5,858 bases of DNA from CAZXYF01 sp964644705 (GCA_964644705.1 CAZXYF010000195.1:1-5858), one strand, 5' to 3'. Counted from the first letter of the stretch, positions 1 through 5,858 are shown. Translations and numbers: made by a program. Notes: generated by a model not told the origin, from the sequence alone.

Positions 1-48
1 CCGCCCCGATGGGGCTCAAGGAAACAGAAACCGGAACAAACTTTATTC

Positions 49-79
49 TTGCCGCTTAGGTGGACCGGTACCTTATCAT
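49..79 (+). promoter_or_regulatory. Weak sigma70-like promoter candidate before the small membrane gene
   Basis: A TTGCCG element (49-54) lies 19 bases upstream of TATCAT (74-79), which matches the TATAAT consensus at five of six positions. A start of transcription near 86 would give a short leader that still contains the AGGAGG site. The spacer is longer than ideal and the -35 box matches only four of six, so this may be chance. If the upstream gene is in the same operon, no promoter would be needed here. Confidence 0.2.
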
Positions 80-96
80 GGGGACATGCTGTCGAG

Positions 97-102
97 AGGA
101 GG
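97..102 (+). promoter_or_regulatory. Ribosome binding site for the small membrane protein
   Basis: A perfect AGGAGG lies 8 bases before the ATG at 111. It decides the start: the frame is open back to a GTG at 60, but that GTG has no comparable site in front of it, and the 17 extra residues it would add are hydrophilic and would sit ahead of the membrane anchor. Confidence 0.7.
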
Positions 103-110
103 ATCTGACT

Positions 111-287
111 ATGGGCTACAAAAAACACTTGTGGAAGATAATGACAGGTATTGTTTTGCTGGGACTGGTCGCCGTCGGGACGGCGGTAGTGTTTTGGCCC
201 GGCGAAGGGACGGGAGATTCCTCCCGGAAATCGATCAGTGATCCGGATGCTCTTCTGGGAAACCGGTCATTCAATATGACAGATTAG
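111..287 (+). CDS. Small single-pass membrane protein, 58 aa, unknown function
   Basis: I do not recognise this family. The 58-residue product starts with a basic stretch (MGYKKHLWK), then has one hydrophobic helix at about residues 11-29 (TGIVLLGLVAVGTAVVFW), then a short polar tail. It could be a signal anchor with the tail outside, or an uncleaved signal peptide; there is no lipobox cysteine. The start at 111 follows the AGGAGG site at 97-102; a longer reading from GTG 60 would give 75 residues. The gene lies on the same strand as the vWA genes but is separated from them by 224 bases, unlike the overlapping junctions further down. After its stop, a different frame (280-384) encodes another hydrophobic segment, so this could be the 5' remnant of a longer, broken membrane protein. 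The good ribosome binding site argues that it is at least translated. Confidence 0.55.
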   Translation: MGYKKHLWKIMTGIVLLGLVAVGTAVVFWPGEGTGDSSRKSISDPDALLGNRSFNMTD

Positions 288-345
288 AATTAGCGTCATC
301 GTTCTCTGGTTAGTGCCCCTGTTCCTATGGCTGCGGCGCTGTGTA

Positions 346-374
346 TTTTCGTGCGTGCGGAAAGATGCTACAAT
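346..374 (+). promoter_or_regulatory. Weak promoter candidate upstream of the vWA operon
   Basis: TACAAT (369-374) matches the -10 consensus at five of six positions and has TTTTCG (346-351) 17 bases upstream, a poor -35 box. If used, transcription would begin near 381 and leave a leader of about 130 bases before the BatA-like gene. The gap is the only place in the window with room for an internal promoter, which is the main reason to list it. Confidence 0.2.
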
Positions 375-499
375 CCTTGTATGAGCTGGCCGTCTGTTGC
401 GTGTTCCAATGCGTGATCGTGACGGCGGGATCTGTGCACGGATGCCGGCGCTGTTGAATGACTTGAGACTGGCGGTAGCTGTTTGTCCCTGATTCTGAT

Positions 500-504
500 G
501 AGGA
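500..504 (+). promoter_or_regulatory. Ribosome binding site for the BatA-like gene
   Basis: GAGGA lies 7 bases before the ATG at 512, and 10 bases before a second in-frame ATG at 515. The spacing favours 512, but the two starts differ by a single methionine. Confidence 0.55.
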
Positions 505-511
505 TGCTTCA

Positions 512-2266
512 ATGATGCCATTTCAGCTTTTGAATCCATGGGGGTTGCTGGCTCTGGGTTCGATGGGGGGCATTCTCTTCCTGTATTTCTACGTTTTCCA
601 CGGACGACGACGCAGGGTGTCGGCGCTGTTTCTGTGGGAACCGGATCGTAGCCTGCGGGAGGAGGGACAGAAACGTGATCGTCCACCGATCACCCTCCCC
701 CTGATTCTGGAACTTTTGGCGGCGCTTCTGCTGAGCCTCCTGGTGGCGGGCCTGGCCTACCGGGCCACCCAACGGCGTCCCGAGGTCGTGGTGCTGCTGG
801 ATGCCAGCGCCTCCATGAACGCCTCCACCGCGGAGGTGGATTTCACCGATCGGGCGGCGGGGATAATCGAGGATCTCGGCGCGGAGATGGGGCGGAGCGT
901 ACGGTTCACCCTGGTGGAGAGTTTCAAGGGACGCGTCCTGGTACGGGATGCAGCCATCGAAAAAGCGGTGGATACGGTGCAGAACTGGAAACCAGCGGCG
1001 CCACCCCACGGATTCCAGCAATCCGTCGAGATCGCCCGGTCGCTCCACTCAGAGGACGATGAAGTTGTGTTCATCAGCGACCACACCCGAACGGTGCCGG
1101 GCGTGCGCAACGTCAGTGTGGGACAATCTCTGGCCAACACCGCATGGACCAGTGGACGGTGGACCGGTAGAGACGAGATATTCGCGCGGCTGACGCATTT
1201 CGGTGCCGGGGAGGGTCAGAAACGGGTGGTGATGAAGGACGCAAACGGGCGTGTTCTGGCGAAACGTGATGTCGATCTGTCCAAACGGAAAACCGTGCCC
1301 CTCACGCTGAAAGTGCCGGGAGGCGTGGAATCGGTGGTGCTCAGTCTGCCGGAGGATGCCCTTCAAAATGATAATCAACTGCGATTGATCCGGCCCTCGC
1401 GCGTGCTGGTGCCGGTGCGGATGGATCTCGAAAATGAGGCACTGACGCAGTACCTGAAACGTGCCCTGCTGGCCACGGGAAAGGTTAAAGTAACGGATGA
1501 CGGAGAGGTCGCGCTGCTCTGCACCGAGGGTACAGCCAGCCCCTCCCAACAGGCACTGCTCACGCTGCAGTTTCATTCGGTCCCGCTCGACGAGGCGACC
1601 ACCGTGACCGGACCGTATTTCGTCGTTGGTTATGCGCCGCTGACACGTGGGGCAAATATGGAAGGGGTGATATGGAGTGCGGATGGGAGTTTTGAGGCGA
1701 AGGGGGCGGACACGCTTGTATCGGCCGGTGATATCCCCCTGGTTGTGAAGAAATCAAACGTGATTACGATGAATCTGGTGTCCGATGGGACCAACCTGTT
1801 CCGGCAGGCAGCGTGGCCCGTACTGGTCTCCAACATGGTTGACGCGGCGCATCGCCGCATGCCCGGAGTGAAACGATTCTCCTATCGCACCGGGGAGAAT
1901 CTTCGGTTCGAGCGTCCCCTTAACTGGAAATCAACCACGGTGGTTGAGGCGCCCGATGGACGCACGGTTGAATTCGAGGAGAGCGAGATTTATTACGGCA
2001 CGCTGGAACAGAACGGCGTGTACAGGGTCTATGAGGAAAACAACCCGGATGGTGCGGTCAAACTCTCGGTCAACTTGCTGGCCGAACAGGAATCGGACCT
2101 TTCGGAGGCCCGCTCACATAGCCCCGCGGAGATACTTGCCGGCGGCAGCCGGGAGAGAGAGGAGGAGAGAGTGCTGGGACCCATCCTGGGATTCCTCGCC
2201 ACCCTCTGTCTTTTTGGTGGATGGTACTGTCTTGAGCGTCGAACAAAAGCTGTGGAGGGACCGTGA
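512..2266 (+). CDS. BatA-like vWA domain membrane protein
   Basis: A 584-residue membrane protein of the BatA (aerotolerance regulator) type. The N-terminus has a first helix at about residues 7-28 beginning LNPWGLLAL, then HGRRRRVSALFLWEP, which is the typical BatA N-terminal signature, and a second helix at about 61-82. The vWA domain starts at about 91 with VVVLLDASASM; D97, S99 and S101 form the DxSxS metal-binding (MIDAS) motif, and D190 (FISDH) is the later acidic position. Residues about 420-445 (LFRQAAWPVLVSNMVDA) and YRTGENL near 458 match the conserved region seen late in BatA proteins. A third helix at about 555-574 is followed by a basic tail (ERRTKAVEGP). The arginine-rich loop after helix 1 puts the vWA part outside the cytoplasmic membrane. 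Family members are thought to act with a MoxR AAA+ ATPase in envelope or stress functions, but the exact role is not established. Its stop overlaps the GTG at 2263, and the following gene's preferred ATG is at 2269. The family call is firm; the cellular function is not. Confidence 0.9.
   Translation: MMPFQLLNPWGLLALGSMGGILFLYFYVFHGRRRRVSALFLWEPDRSLREEGQKRDRPPITLPLILELLAALLLSLLVAGLAYRATQRRPEVVVLLDASASMNASTAEVDFTDRAAGIIEDLGAEMGRSVRFTLVESFKGRVLVRDAAIEKAVDTVQNWKPAAPPHGFQQSVEIARSLHSEDDEVVFISDHTRTVPGVRNVSVGQSLANTAWTSGRWTGRDEIFARLTHFGAGEGQKRVVMKDANGRVLAKRDVDLSKRKTVPLTLKVPGGVESVVLSLPEDALQNDNQLRLIRPSRVLVPVRMDLENEALTQYLKRALLATGKVKVTDDGEVALLCTEGTASPSQQALLTLQFHSVPLDEATTVTGPYFVVGYAPLTRGANMEGVIWSADGSFEAKGADTLVSAGDIPLVVKKSNVITMNLVSDGTNLFRQAAWPVLVSNMVDAAHRRMPGVKRFSYRTGENLRFERPLNWKSTTVVEAPDGRTVEFEESEIYYGTLEQNGVYRVYEENNPDGAVKLSVNLLAEQESDLSEARSHSPAEILAGGSREREEERVLGPILGFLATLCLFGGWYCLERRTKAVEGP
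2254..2260 (+). promoter_or_regulatory. Ribosome binding site for the double-vWA gene
   Basis: GGAGGGA lies inside the last codons of the BatA-like gene. It is only 2 bases before the GTG at 2263 but 8 bases before the ATG at 2269, so the ATG is the better start. The GTG shares a GTGA overlap with the upstream stop, and its use would add only two residues. Confidence 0.6.
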
Positions 2267-2268
2267 CG

Positions 2269-5016
2269 ATGTTTGCCTTCCAAACACCCCTGGCCCTGTT
2301 CATTGCGGTGCCCATGCTGTATCTGTGGTGGCGTCTGGCGCGCGGGCCCCGCAACGTATGGGGCGTGCGGATCCTGATAATCCTCCTCTGTGCCGCGCTC
2401 TGCGCATCACCCCGCTACTGGAAACCCCAGGGCGGACGCCGCATCGTGTTTCTGGTGGATCGCAGTCTGTCGGTGGGGAACAAAGCCGCCGAGAAAGCGG
2501 AAGAAATGCTGGATCTGGCGCGGGCGGAGAAGGAACCCGCCGATGAAATATCGGTGGTCACGTTCGGTCGTGGCGCCCGGTTTGTCGGGGAAAGCGTCGG
2601 ACAGGAGCTGATTTCCCAATCCCTGCAGGACGCCAGTGATCTGTATGCGGGATTGAATCTTGCCAACGGGTTGTTATCGCGCAGCGGAGGACAGATAGTG
2701 ACCGTCAGTGACGGGCGGTATACCGGTAAAGACCCGATGGCGCTGGTTCCTGAATTCCACAAAAGCGGCGCGCGGATACTCACATCCCCTCTCCACACCC
2801 AGCGCAAACGCGACGTGGCCATCACGGAGGTTCACACGCCCGAGCGCGTTGCCCGCAGCACCCCGTATCAGGTCGCCTTTTCGGTGAGTTCACCGGTCTC
2901 CTGTAAGAGCAGCATCCAGATCAAACGTCCCGGCCGGACGATAAAACGGGAGGTAGAAATAGAGGAGGGGCATAACCGTTTTGCCTTCCGTGATGCCATT
3001 GGACAACCCGGACTGGTCCGCTACCGGGTGAGTGTGCCGGTGAAAGATGATGGCGAACCGCAGAACAATCATGCGGAAGCGGTGACCCAGGTAATGGGCG
3101 CGCCCCGGATGCTGCTGGTGACTCCAACCGGCCGCCCGGGCATGTTGGGTCGAGCGCTGCAGAAAGCGGGGATCAGAGTGCGGATTGTGGGACCTCACAC
3201 GGATATGTCGTCGGCAGCCCTGAAAGCTTTTGATGCGGTGGTCCTGGAGAACGTTGCATTGAGCTCATTCGGTGGCATGGCGGACGCGGCGCTGCGGAAC
3301 TATGTGGTGGAGACCGGGGGCGGTCTGCTGGTGACCGGTGGGAAAAACAGTTTTGCGGCGGGTGGGTATTACAAAAGCAAACTGGAGCCGATTCTGCCGG
3401 TGTCCATGGAACGGAAAGAGGAATATCGGCGACCGCCCGTGGCGATGGGCATCGTGCTCGATCGTTCTGGGTCGATGAGCGCGCCGGTCGACAGCGGTAT
3501 GCAGAAGATGGATCTGGCCAACCGGGCCGCGGCGGAAGCCGTGAATCTGCTTGCCCCGCAGGATGAGGTGGCGGCGTTTGCCGTGGACAGCGAGGCGCAC
3601 GAGGTGATCGGCCTGACCGGGATAGAAGGAAACCGCGGTGAAGTGGAGAGCCGGATATTGTCGGTGGAGTCCCGGGGCGGCGGGATTTACGTGCATAACG
3701 GACTGAAAGCGGCGATGGGTGAACTGATGGACAGCGAGGCGAATACCCGTCACATCGTACTTTTCGCCGACGCGGCCGACAGCGAGCAGAAAAAGGGTGT
3801 GCGGAAGATGGTCGGGCAATGGCGGAAAGCCGGCGGTACCATTTCGGTGATTGGGCTGGGAACGGCGAAGGATAAGGACGCAACTTTTCTGAAAAAGGTG
3901 GCCCGGAAAGGCGGGGGCAAAGTCTTCCTCACCAACGACGCCCGGGCGTTGCCACGCATATTCTGCGAGGACGCCATGCGGATCGCGCGGAAGACGTTTA
4001 TCGAAAACGCGGCGCCCACGGAGATAGGCCCGGGAGTCCACTTGCTGGGCGAGCTGGGGATCAGGGCGTTTCCGAACATCGGTGGGTACAATCTGTGTTA
4101 TCGGCGTAAAGAGGCGGAACTGATCGTGCGAACCACCGACGAACACAACGCTCCGGTGTGTGCCGCCTGGCAGCGTGGTCTGGGACGCGTGGCGGCCCTG
4201 ACCTGCGAGGTCGATGGGAAATACACCGGTCAGCTGGCGGAGTGGGACGGATACAAAACGTTCATGACAGCCGTGGTTCGCTGGATACGGCGATCCCGCG
4301 ACGACGTTTCGTTGTTCGGGACGATTGTCCGGCAGGGCCGACGCGCAACGATCCAGCTGGAGATGGACGAGGAGTTTGCCCGCAGATGTCGTGGGGCGCA
4401 CGCCAACATCATTCCGCCGGACGAGAGCGAGGCGAAGGAGATACCGTTGCAGTGGGTGTCCGGACGGAGAATGCGGGGCGAATTCAAGCTCGGCAGCGAT
4501 GGGGTATATCACGGCGTTGTGACCACCCGATCGGGAAAAAAGGTGAGCCTGCCGCCCGTGGTTCTGCCGTACTCGCCGGAATTTGAACGACCCGCCGAAG
4601 ATCGGGGCGAGCAGGTGCTGGGTGAGCTGACGGAGGTCACCGACGGAGACGCATTGATGCAGGTGGAGGATCTGTTCACCGGCGATGCGGGGATGACGAA
4701 AAGATCCGCCAGCGTGAGTTTGGCCCCGTGGGGGGCTGTGCTGATGCTCATCCTCATACTTTGCGATATTGCAACCCGGCGTGGGTTGTGGGGAGTGCTT
4801 CTGCCGGCCGGGTTGCGGAAGCTCTCGTCCCGCCTCTCGGAGCGCGTGACGGCCGTCGTCTCACGACTGAGAGAGAGGGACGTGCGGGAATCGACCGGCC
4901 GCGCGGCATCCGAGAGCTCGGAAGCGGGGGAGGAAGGTGATGAGGAGGATGAGGAACCGGAGGAAGAAGAAGATGGGGAAAACGTGTTCGACAAAGCGAA
5001 ACGTCGCTGGAGGTGA
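2269..5016 (+). CDS. Large membrane protein: two vWA domains and a glutamine amidotransferase-like domain
   Basis: A 915-residue protein (917 if GTG 2263 is used; numbering here is from ATG 2269). Two helices at about residues 5-21 and 32-46 are joined by a basic loop, which places what follows outside the membrane. The first vWA domain begins near 59 (VFLVDRSLSVG; D64, S66, S68) and runs to a VTVSDG motif with D148. A beta-rich linker (about 184-275) is followed by a class I amidotransferase-like fold at about 279-378 (ETGGGLLVTGGKNSF, then LEPILPV). This segment contains no cysteine, so it is very unlikely to be an active amidotransferase. A second vWA domain follows (GIVLDRSGSM; D398, S400, S402; LFADAADSEQ near 499-508). 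After it the amidotransferase-like region appears to resume (about 580-675, with GLGRVAALT and a final VRW), so the second vWA looks nested in it. A last helix at about 818-836 leads to a cytoplasmic tail that is strongly acidic at 888-904 and ends KAKRRWR. It probably partners with the BatA-like protein; ligand and function are unknown. Confidence 0.9.
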   Translation: MFAFQTPLALFIAVPMLYLWWRLARGPRNVWGVRILIILLCAALCASPRYWKPQGGRRIVFLVDRSLSVGNKAAEKAEEMLDLARAEKEPADEISVVTFGRGARFVGESVGQELISQSLQDASDLYAGLNLANGLLSRSGGQIVTVSDGRYTGKDPMALVPEFHKSGARILTSPLHTQRKRDVAITEVHTPERVARSTPYQVAFSVSSPVSCKSSIQIKRPGRTIKREVEIEEGHNRFAFRDAIGQPGLVRYRVSVPVKDDGEPQNNHAEAVTQVMGAPRMLLVTPTGRPGMLGRALQKAGIRVRIVGPHTDMSSAALKAFDAVVLENVALSSFGGMADAALRNYVVETGGGLLVTGGKNSFAAGGYYKSKLEPILPVSMERKEEYRRPPVAMGIVLDRSGSMSAPVDSGMQKMDLANRAAAEAVNLLAPQDEVAAFAVDSEAHEVIGLTGIEGNRGEVESRILSVESRGGGIYVHNGLKAAMGELMDSEANTRHIVLFADAADSEQKKGVRKMVGQWRKAGGTISVIGLGTAKDKDATFLKKVARKGGGKVFLTNDARALPRIFCEDAMRIARKTFIENAAPTEIGPGVHLLGELGIRAFPNIGGYNLCYRRKEAELIVRTTDEHNAPVCAAWQRGLGRVAALTCEVDGKYTGQLAEWDGYKTFMTAVVRWIRRSRDDVSLFGTIVRQGRRATIQLEMDEEFARRCRGAHANIIPPDESEAKEIPLQWVSGRRMRGEFKLGSDGVYHGVVTTRSGKKVSLPPVVLPYSPEFERPAEDRGEQVLGELTEVTDGDALMQVEDLFTGDAGMTKRSASVSLAPWGAVLMLILILCDIATRRGLWGVLLPAGLRKLSSRLSERVTAVVSRLRERDVRESTGRAASESSEAGEEGDEEDEEPEEEEDGENVFDKAKRRWR
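4930..4979 (+). repeat. Low-complexity GA-rich tract encoding an acidic tail
   Basis: This almost purely purine stretch consists mainly of GAG, GAA and GAT codons at the 3' end of the double-vWA gene. Fourteen of 17 consecutive residues are Asp or Glu. The opposite strand reads as a poly-serine open frame, which is an artefact of the composition. Confidence 0.7.
5009..5013 (+). promoter_or_regulatory. Ribosome binding site for endonuclease V
   Basis: GGAGG spans the last codons of the double-vWA gene and touches the GTG at 5013, so that GTG cannot use it. It is 8 bases before the ATG at 5022, which is the preferred start. Confidence 0.65.
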
Positions 5017-5021
5017 ATCTG

Positions 5022-5723
5022 ATGGAGATGCCGGAGCCATTGCATCAGTGGGATGTGGATTACGACAGAGCCCGGGAGATTCAGGAGGAACTGCGGGATC
5101 GCATCGAGCTCCAGCCACTGGAGAAGAATCTGGAACTGGTGGCGGGCGCGGATATGTCGCTGAGCAAAGAGCATGAAACCTTCTTTGCCGGCGTCGTGGT
5201 GATGCGGTATCCGGACATGAAAATCGTGGAAAAGCAGACCGTCCACCGGAAGGCGGATTTCCCGTACATCCCCGGGCTACTCACCTTCCGCGAAGGACCC
5301 GCGGTGCTGGGGGCGCTGGAACAGCTGGCGGTCGATCCCGATCTGATTGTGTTTGACGGCCAGGGCATGGCGCATCCCCGTCGCATGGGACTGGCGACGC
5401 ACATGGGTATCTGGCTGGATATGCCGACGGTTGGGTGCGCCAAAAGCCGACTGATTGGCGAACACGAGGAGCCCGGGGCGGAACGCGGTTCATGGACGCG
5501 CCTGATGGATGAGGGAGAACGCATTGGAACGGTTTTACGAACGCAAACCGACGTGAAACCTTTATTCGTGAGTCCCGGGAATCTGTGCAGCCACGAAGAT
5601 GCCCGGCGCATTGTTCTGGAATGCGCCACCCGCTACAAAATGCCCGAACCCACCCGGCAGGCGCACCTGGAGGTAGGGCGGGCGAAGAGGAGGTTTTTGG
5701 ATGAGGTTGACGGGGGGCGGTAA
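5022..5723 (+). CDS. nfi: Endonuclease V (deoxyinosine 3' endonuclease)
   Basis: A 233-residue cytoplasmic repair nuclease, close to the 223 residues of E. coli Nfi. The family cleaves the second phosphodiester bond 3' of deoxyinosine, and in some members inosine in RNA, using Mg2+. Every hallmark is present (numbered from ATG 5022): VAGADMS with catalytic D44; PYIPGLLTFRE, holding the wedge motif at 82-85 and catalytic E91; FDGQGMAHPRRMGLATHMG with catalytic D112 and H118; GCAKSRLIG with K141; VSPGN; and the C-terminal EPTRQAHL with H215. The protein should therefore be active. The start at 5022 is chosen because GGAGG at 5009-5013 is 8 bases upstream; a GTG at 5013 overlaps the preceding stop and would add three residues. 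The gene appears translationally coupled to the double-vWA gene and is probably co-transcribed with it, although no functional connection between them is known. No clear intrinsic terminator follows. Confidence 0.96.
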   Translation: MEMPEPLHQWDVDYDRAREIQEELRDRIELQPLEKNLELVAGADMSLSKEHETFFAGVVVMRYPDMKIVEKQTVHRKADFPYIPGLLTFREGPAVLGALEQLAVDPDLIVFDGQGMAHPRRMGLATHMGIWLDMPTVGCAKSRLIGEHEEPGAERGSWTRLMDEGERIGTVLRTQTDVKPLFVSPGNLCSHEDARRIVLECATRYKMPEPTRQAHLEVGRAKRRFLDEVDGGR

Positions 5724-5724
5724 T

Positions 5725-5759
5725 CCTGATCATGTCCCGTAATCTTTTGCCCTGATCAG
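5725..5759. repeat. Short inverted and direct repeat downstream of nfi
   Basis: CTGATCA (5726-5732) and TGATCAG (5753-5759) are perfect reverse complements around a 20-base loop. Because TGATCA is itself a palindrome, CCTGATCA is also directly repeated at 5725-5732 and 5751-5758, a 26-base offset. As a hairpin it is weak, with a long loop, only 3 GC pairs of 7 (counting the arms) and no following T run. It could be a transcript-end structure, a pair of protein-binding sites, or chance. Confidence 0.4.
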
Positions 5760-5818
5760 CCGTTTCCGGCACATCCGGTATAAGGATTGCGTTGAAATGT
5801 TATGTTACAGGGCCAGGC

Positions 5819-5857
5819 CTATCTCTGCTCCATTTCTTCCGGTTCCCATTTTTGCTC
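5819..5857 (-). CDS. Possible 3' end of a convergent gene (partial)
   Basis: Reading leftwards from the window edge, one frame gives EQKWEPEEMEQR and then a TAG stop at 5821-5819. The charged, glutamate-rich composition resembles a natural C-terminus, and a convergent gene would suit the end of the + strand operon. The other two minus-strand frames are also open over this short distance, so this is only a suggestion. No product can be named from 12 residues. Confidence 0.25.
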   Translation of the reverse strand, partial: EQKWEPEEMEQR

Positions 5858-5858
5858 G

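Larger units (their letters stand above)
1..110 (+). other. Window-edge leader, possible 3' end of an upstream gene
   Basis: This stretch precedes the first supportable gene. All three forward frames are open from the window edge, with stops at 57-59, 106-108 and 238-240. The frame ending at 57-59 reads as a plausible hydrophilic C-terminus (ending ETGTNFILAA). The frame ending at 106-108 would stop 2 bases before the next start, as in an operon. The frame ending at 240 would overlap the next gene heavily and looks least likely. Nothing here identifies the upstream product, so no CDS is called; the sequence to the left is needed to pick the frame. Confidence 0.3.
288..511 (+). other. 224-base gap without a convincing gene
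   Basis: No frame here combines a ribosome binding site, a normal start codon and protein-like composition. Two observations stand out. The frame 280-384 has no ATG but encodes a clearly hydrophobic stretch (SVIVLWLVPLFLWL) followed by arginines, which resembles a membrane helix. A cysteine-rich 26-codon frame at 377-457, starting with TTG, has no ribosome binding site and is not called. The gap may be an internal regulatory region for the vWA genes, the remains of a decayed gene, or both. Confidence 0.5.
5724..5858. other. Intergenic region after endonuclease V
   Basis: These 135 bases have lower GC than the genes before them and no forward-strand gene. They contain the repeat pair at 5725-5759, a second very short hairpin candidate (CCGG at 5766-5769 and 5775-5778), and a possible convergent gene end from 5819. 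No stem followed by a T tract was found, so no rho-independent terminator is called. Confidence 0.5.

Noticed and set aside
2..240. Open forward frame from the left edge overlapping the small membrane gene
   Set aside because: It has low third-position GC, overlaps a gene with a perfect ribosome binding site, and gives an arginine/glycine-rich product without features.
377..457. Cysteine-rich 26-codon frame starting with TTG
   Set aside because: No ribosome binding site, a rare start codon and an unremarkable length for chance; nothing supports translation.
267..686. Minus-strand open frame covering the gap before the BatA-like gene
   Set aside because: It would fill the 288-511 gap, but it runs into the start of the BatA-like gene, has low-complexity Arg/Thr/Pro composition and no recognisable motif.
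1944..2546. Plus-strand 200-codon frame bridging the two vWA genes
   Set aside because: It is an out-of-frame shadow, very rich in arginine, overlapping both vWA genes where their own frames show conserved motifs and membrane helices.
3265..4512. Long minus-strand open frame (415 codons)
   Set aside because: It lies wholly antisense to the double-vWA gene, whose motifs are unmistakable. Its composition (rich in His, Arg and Pro) is typical of the reverse of a GC-rich gene and shows no domain.
4509..5246. Minus-strand open frame with a poly-serine stretch
   Set aside because: The serine run is the reverse complement of the GAG/GAA/GAT tract for the acidic tail, and the frame overlaps two well-supported + strand genes.
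5766..5778. CCGG-CACAT-CCGG mini-hairpin as a terminator
   Set aside because: The stem is only 4 base pairs and is followed by TATAAGG rather than a T run, so it does not meet the pattern of an intrinsic terminator.

Overview
The window looks like a piece of chromosome from a GC-rich Gram-negative-type bacterium. The protein architectures (a BatA-like protein followed by a very large double-vWA / glutamine-amidotransferase-like membrane protein) are most familiar to me from the PVC group and neighbours (Verrucomicrobiota, Kiritimatiellota, Planctomycetota). That placement is inference from family knowledge; no rRNA or marker gene is present.

Layout. Positions 1-110 are a window-edge leader whose reading frame cannot be settled. 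A 58-residue single-helix membrane protein follows (111-287), behind a perfect AGGAGG ribosome binding site. Then comes a 224-base gap (288-511) with no convincing gene, one weak promoter-like element, and an open frame that encodes a second hydrophobic segment. The core is three tightly coupled genes on the + strand: a BatA-like vWA membrane protein (512-2266), a 915-residue protein with two vWA domains and an amidotransferase-like fold (2269-5016), and endonuclease V (nfi, 5022-5723). The last 135 bases are intergenic, with a short repeat pair and possibly the tail of a convergent gene.

How the genes may work together. The two vWA proteins have matching predicted topologies: two N-terminal membrane helices, a large extracytoplasmic vWA-containing region, one C-terminal helix and a short cytoplasmic tail. 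Pairs of this sort normally belong to MoxR/Bat (aerotolerance-type) operons, in which a MoxR AAA+ ATPase acts on vWA partners; no MoxR or DUF58 gene is inside the window, so they would be expected upstream. Endonuclease V is a cytoplasmic DNA/RNA repair enzyme acting at deoxyinosine or inosine. It has no known link with Bat-type systems, yet its reading frame touches the stop of the vWA gene. That coupling, the nested domain layout of the large protein and its strongly acidic tail are the most noteworthy points. I did not find a clearly new defence, mobile or CRISPR-like system here.
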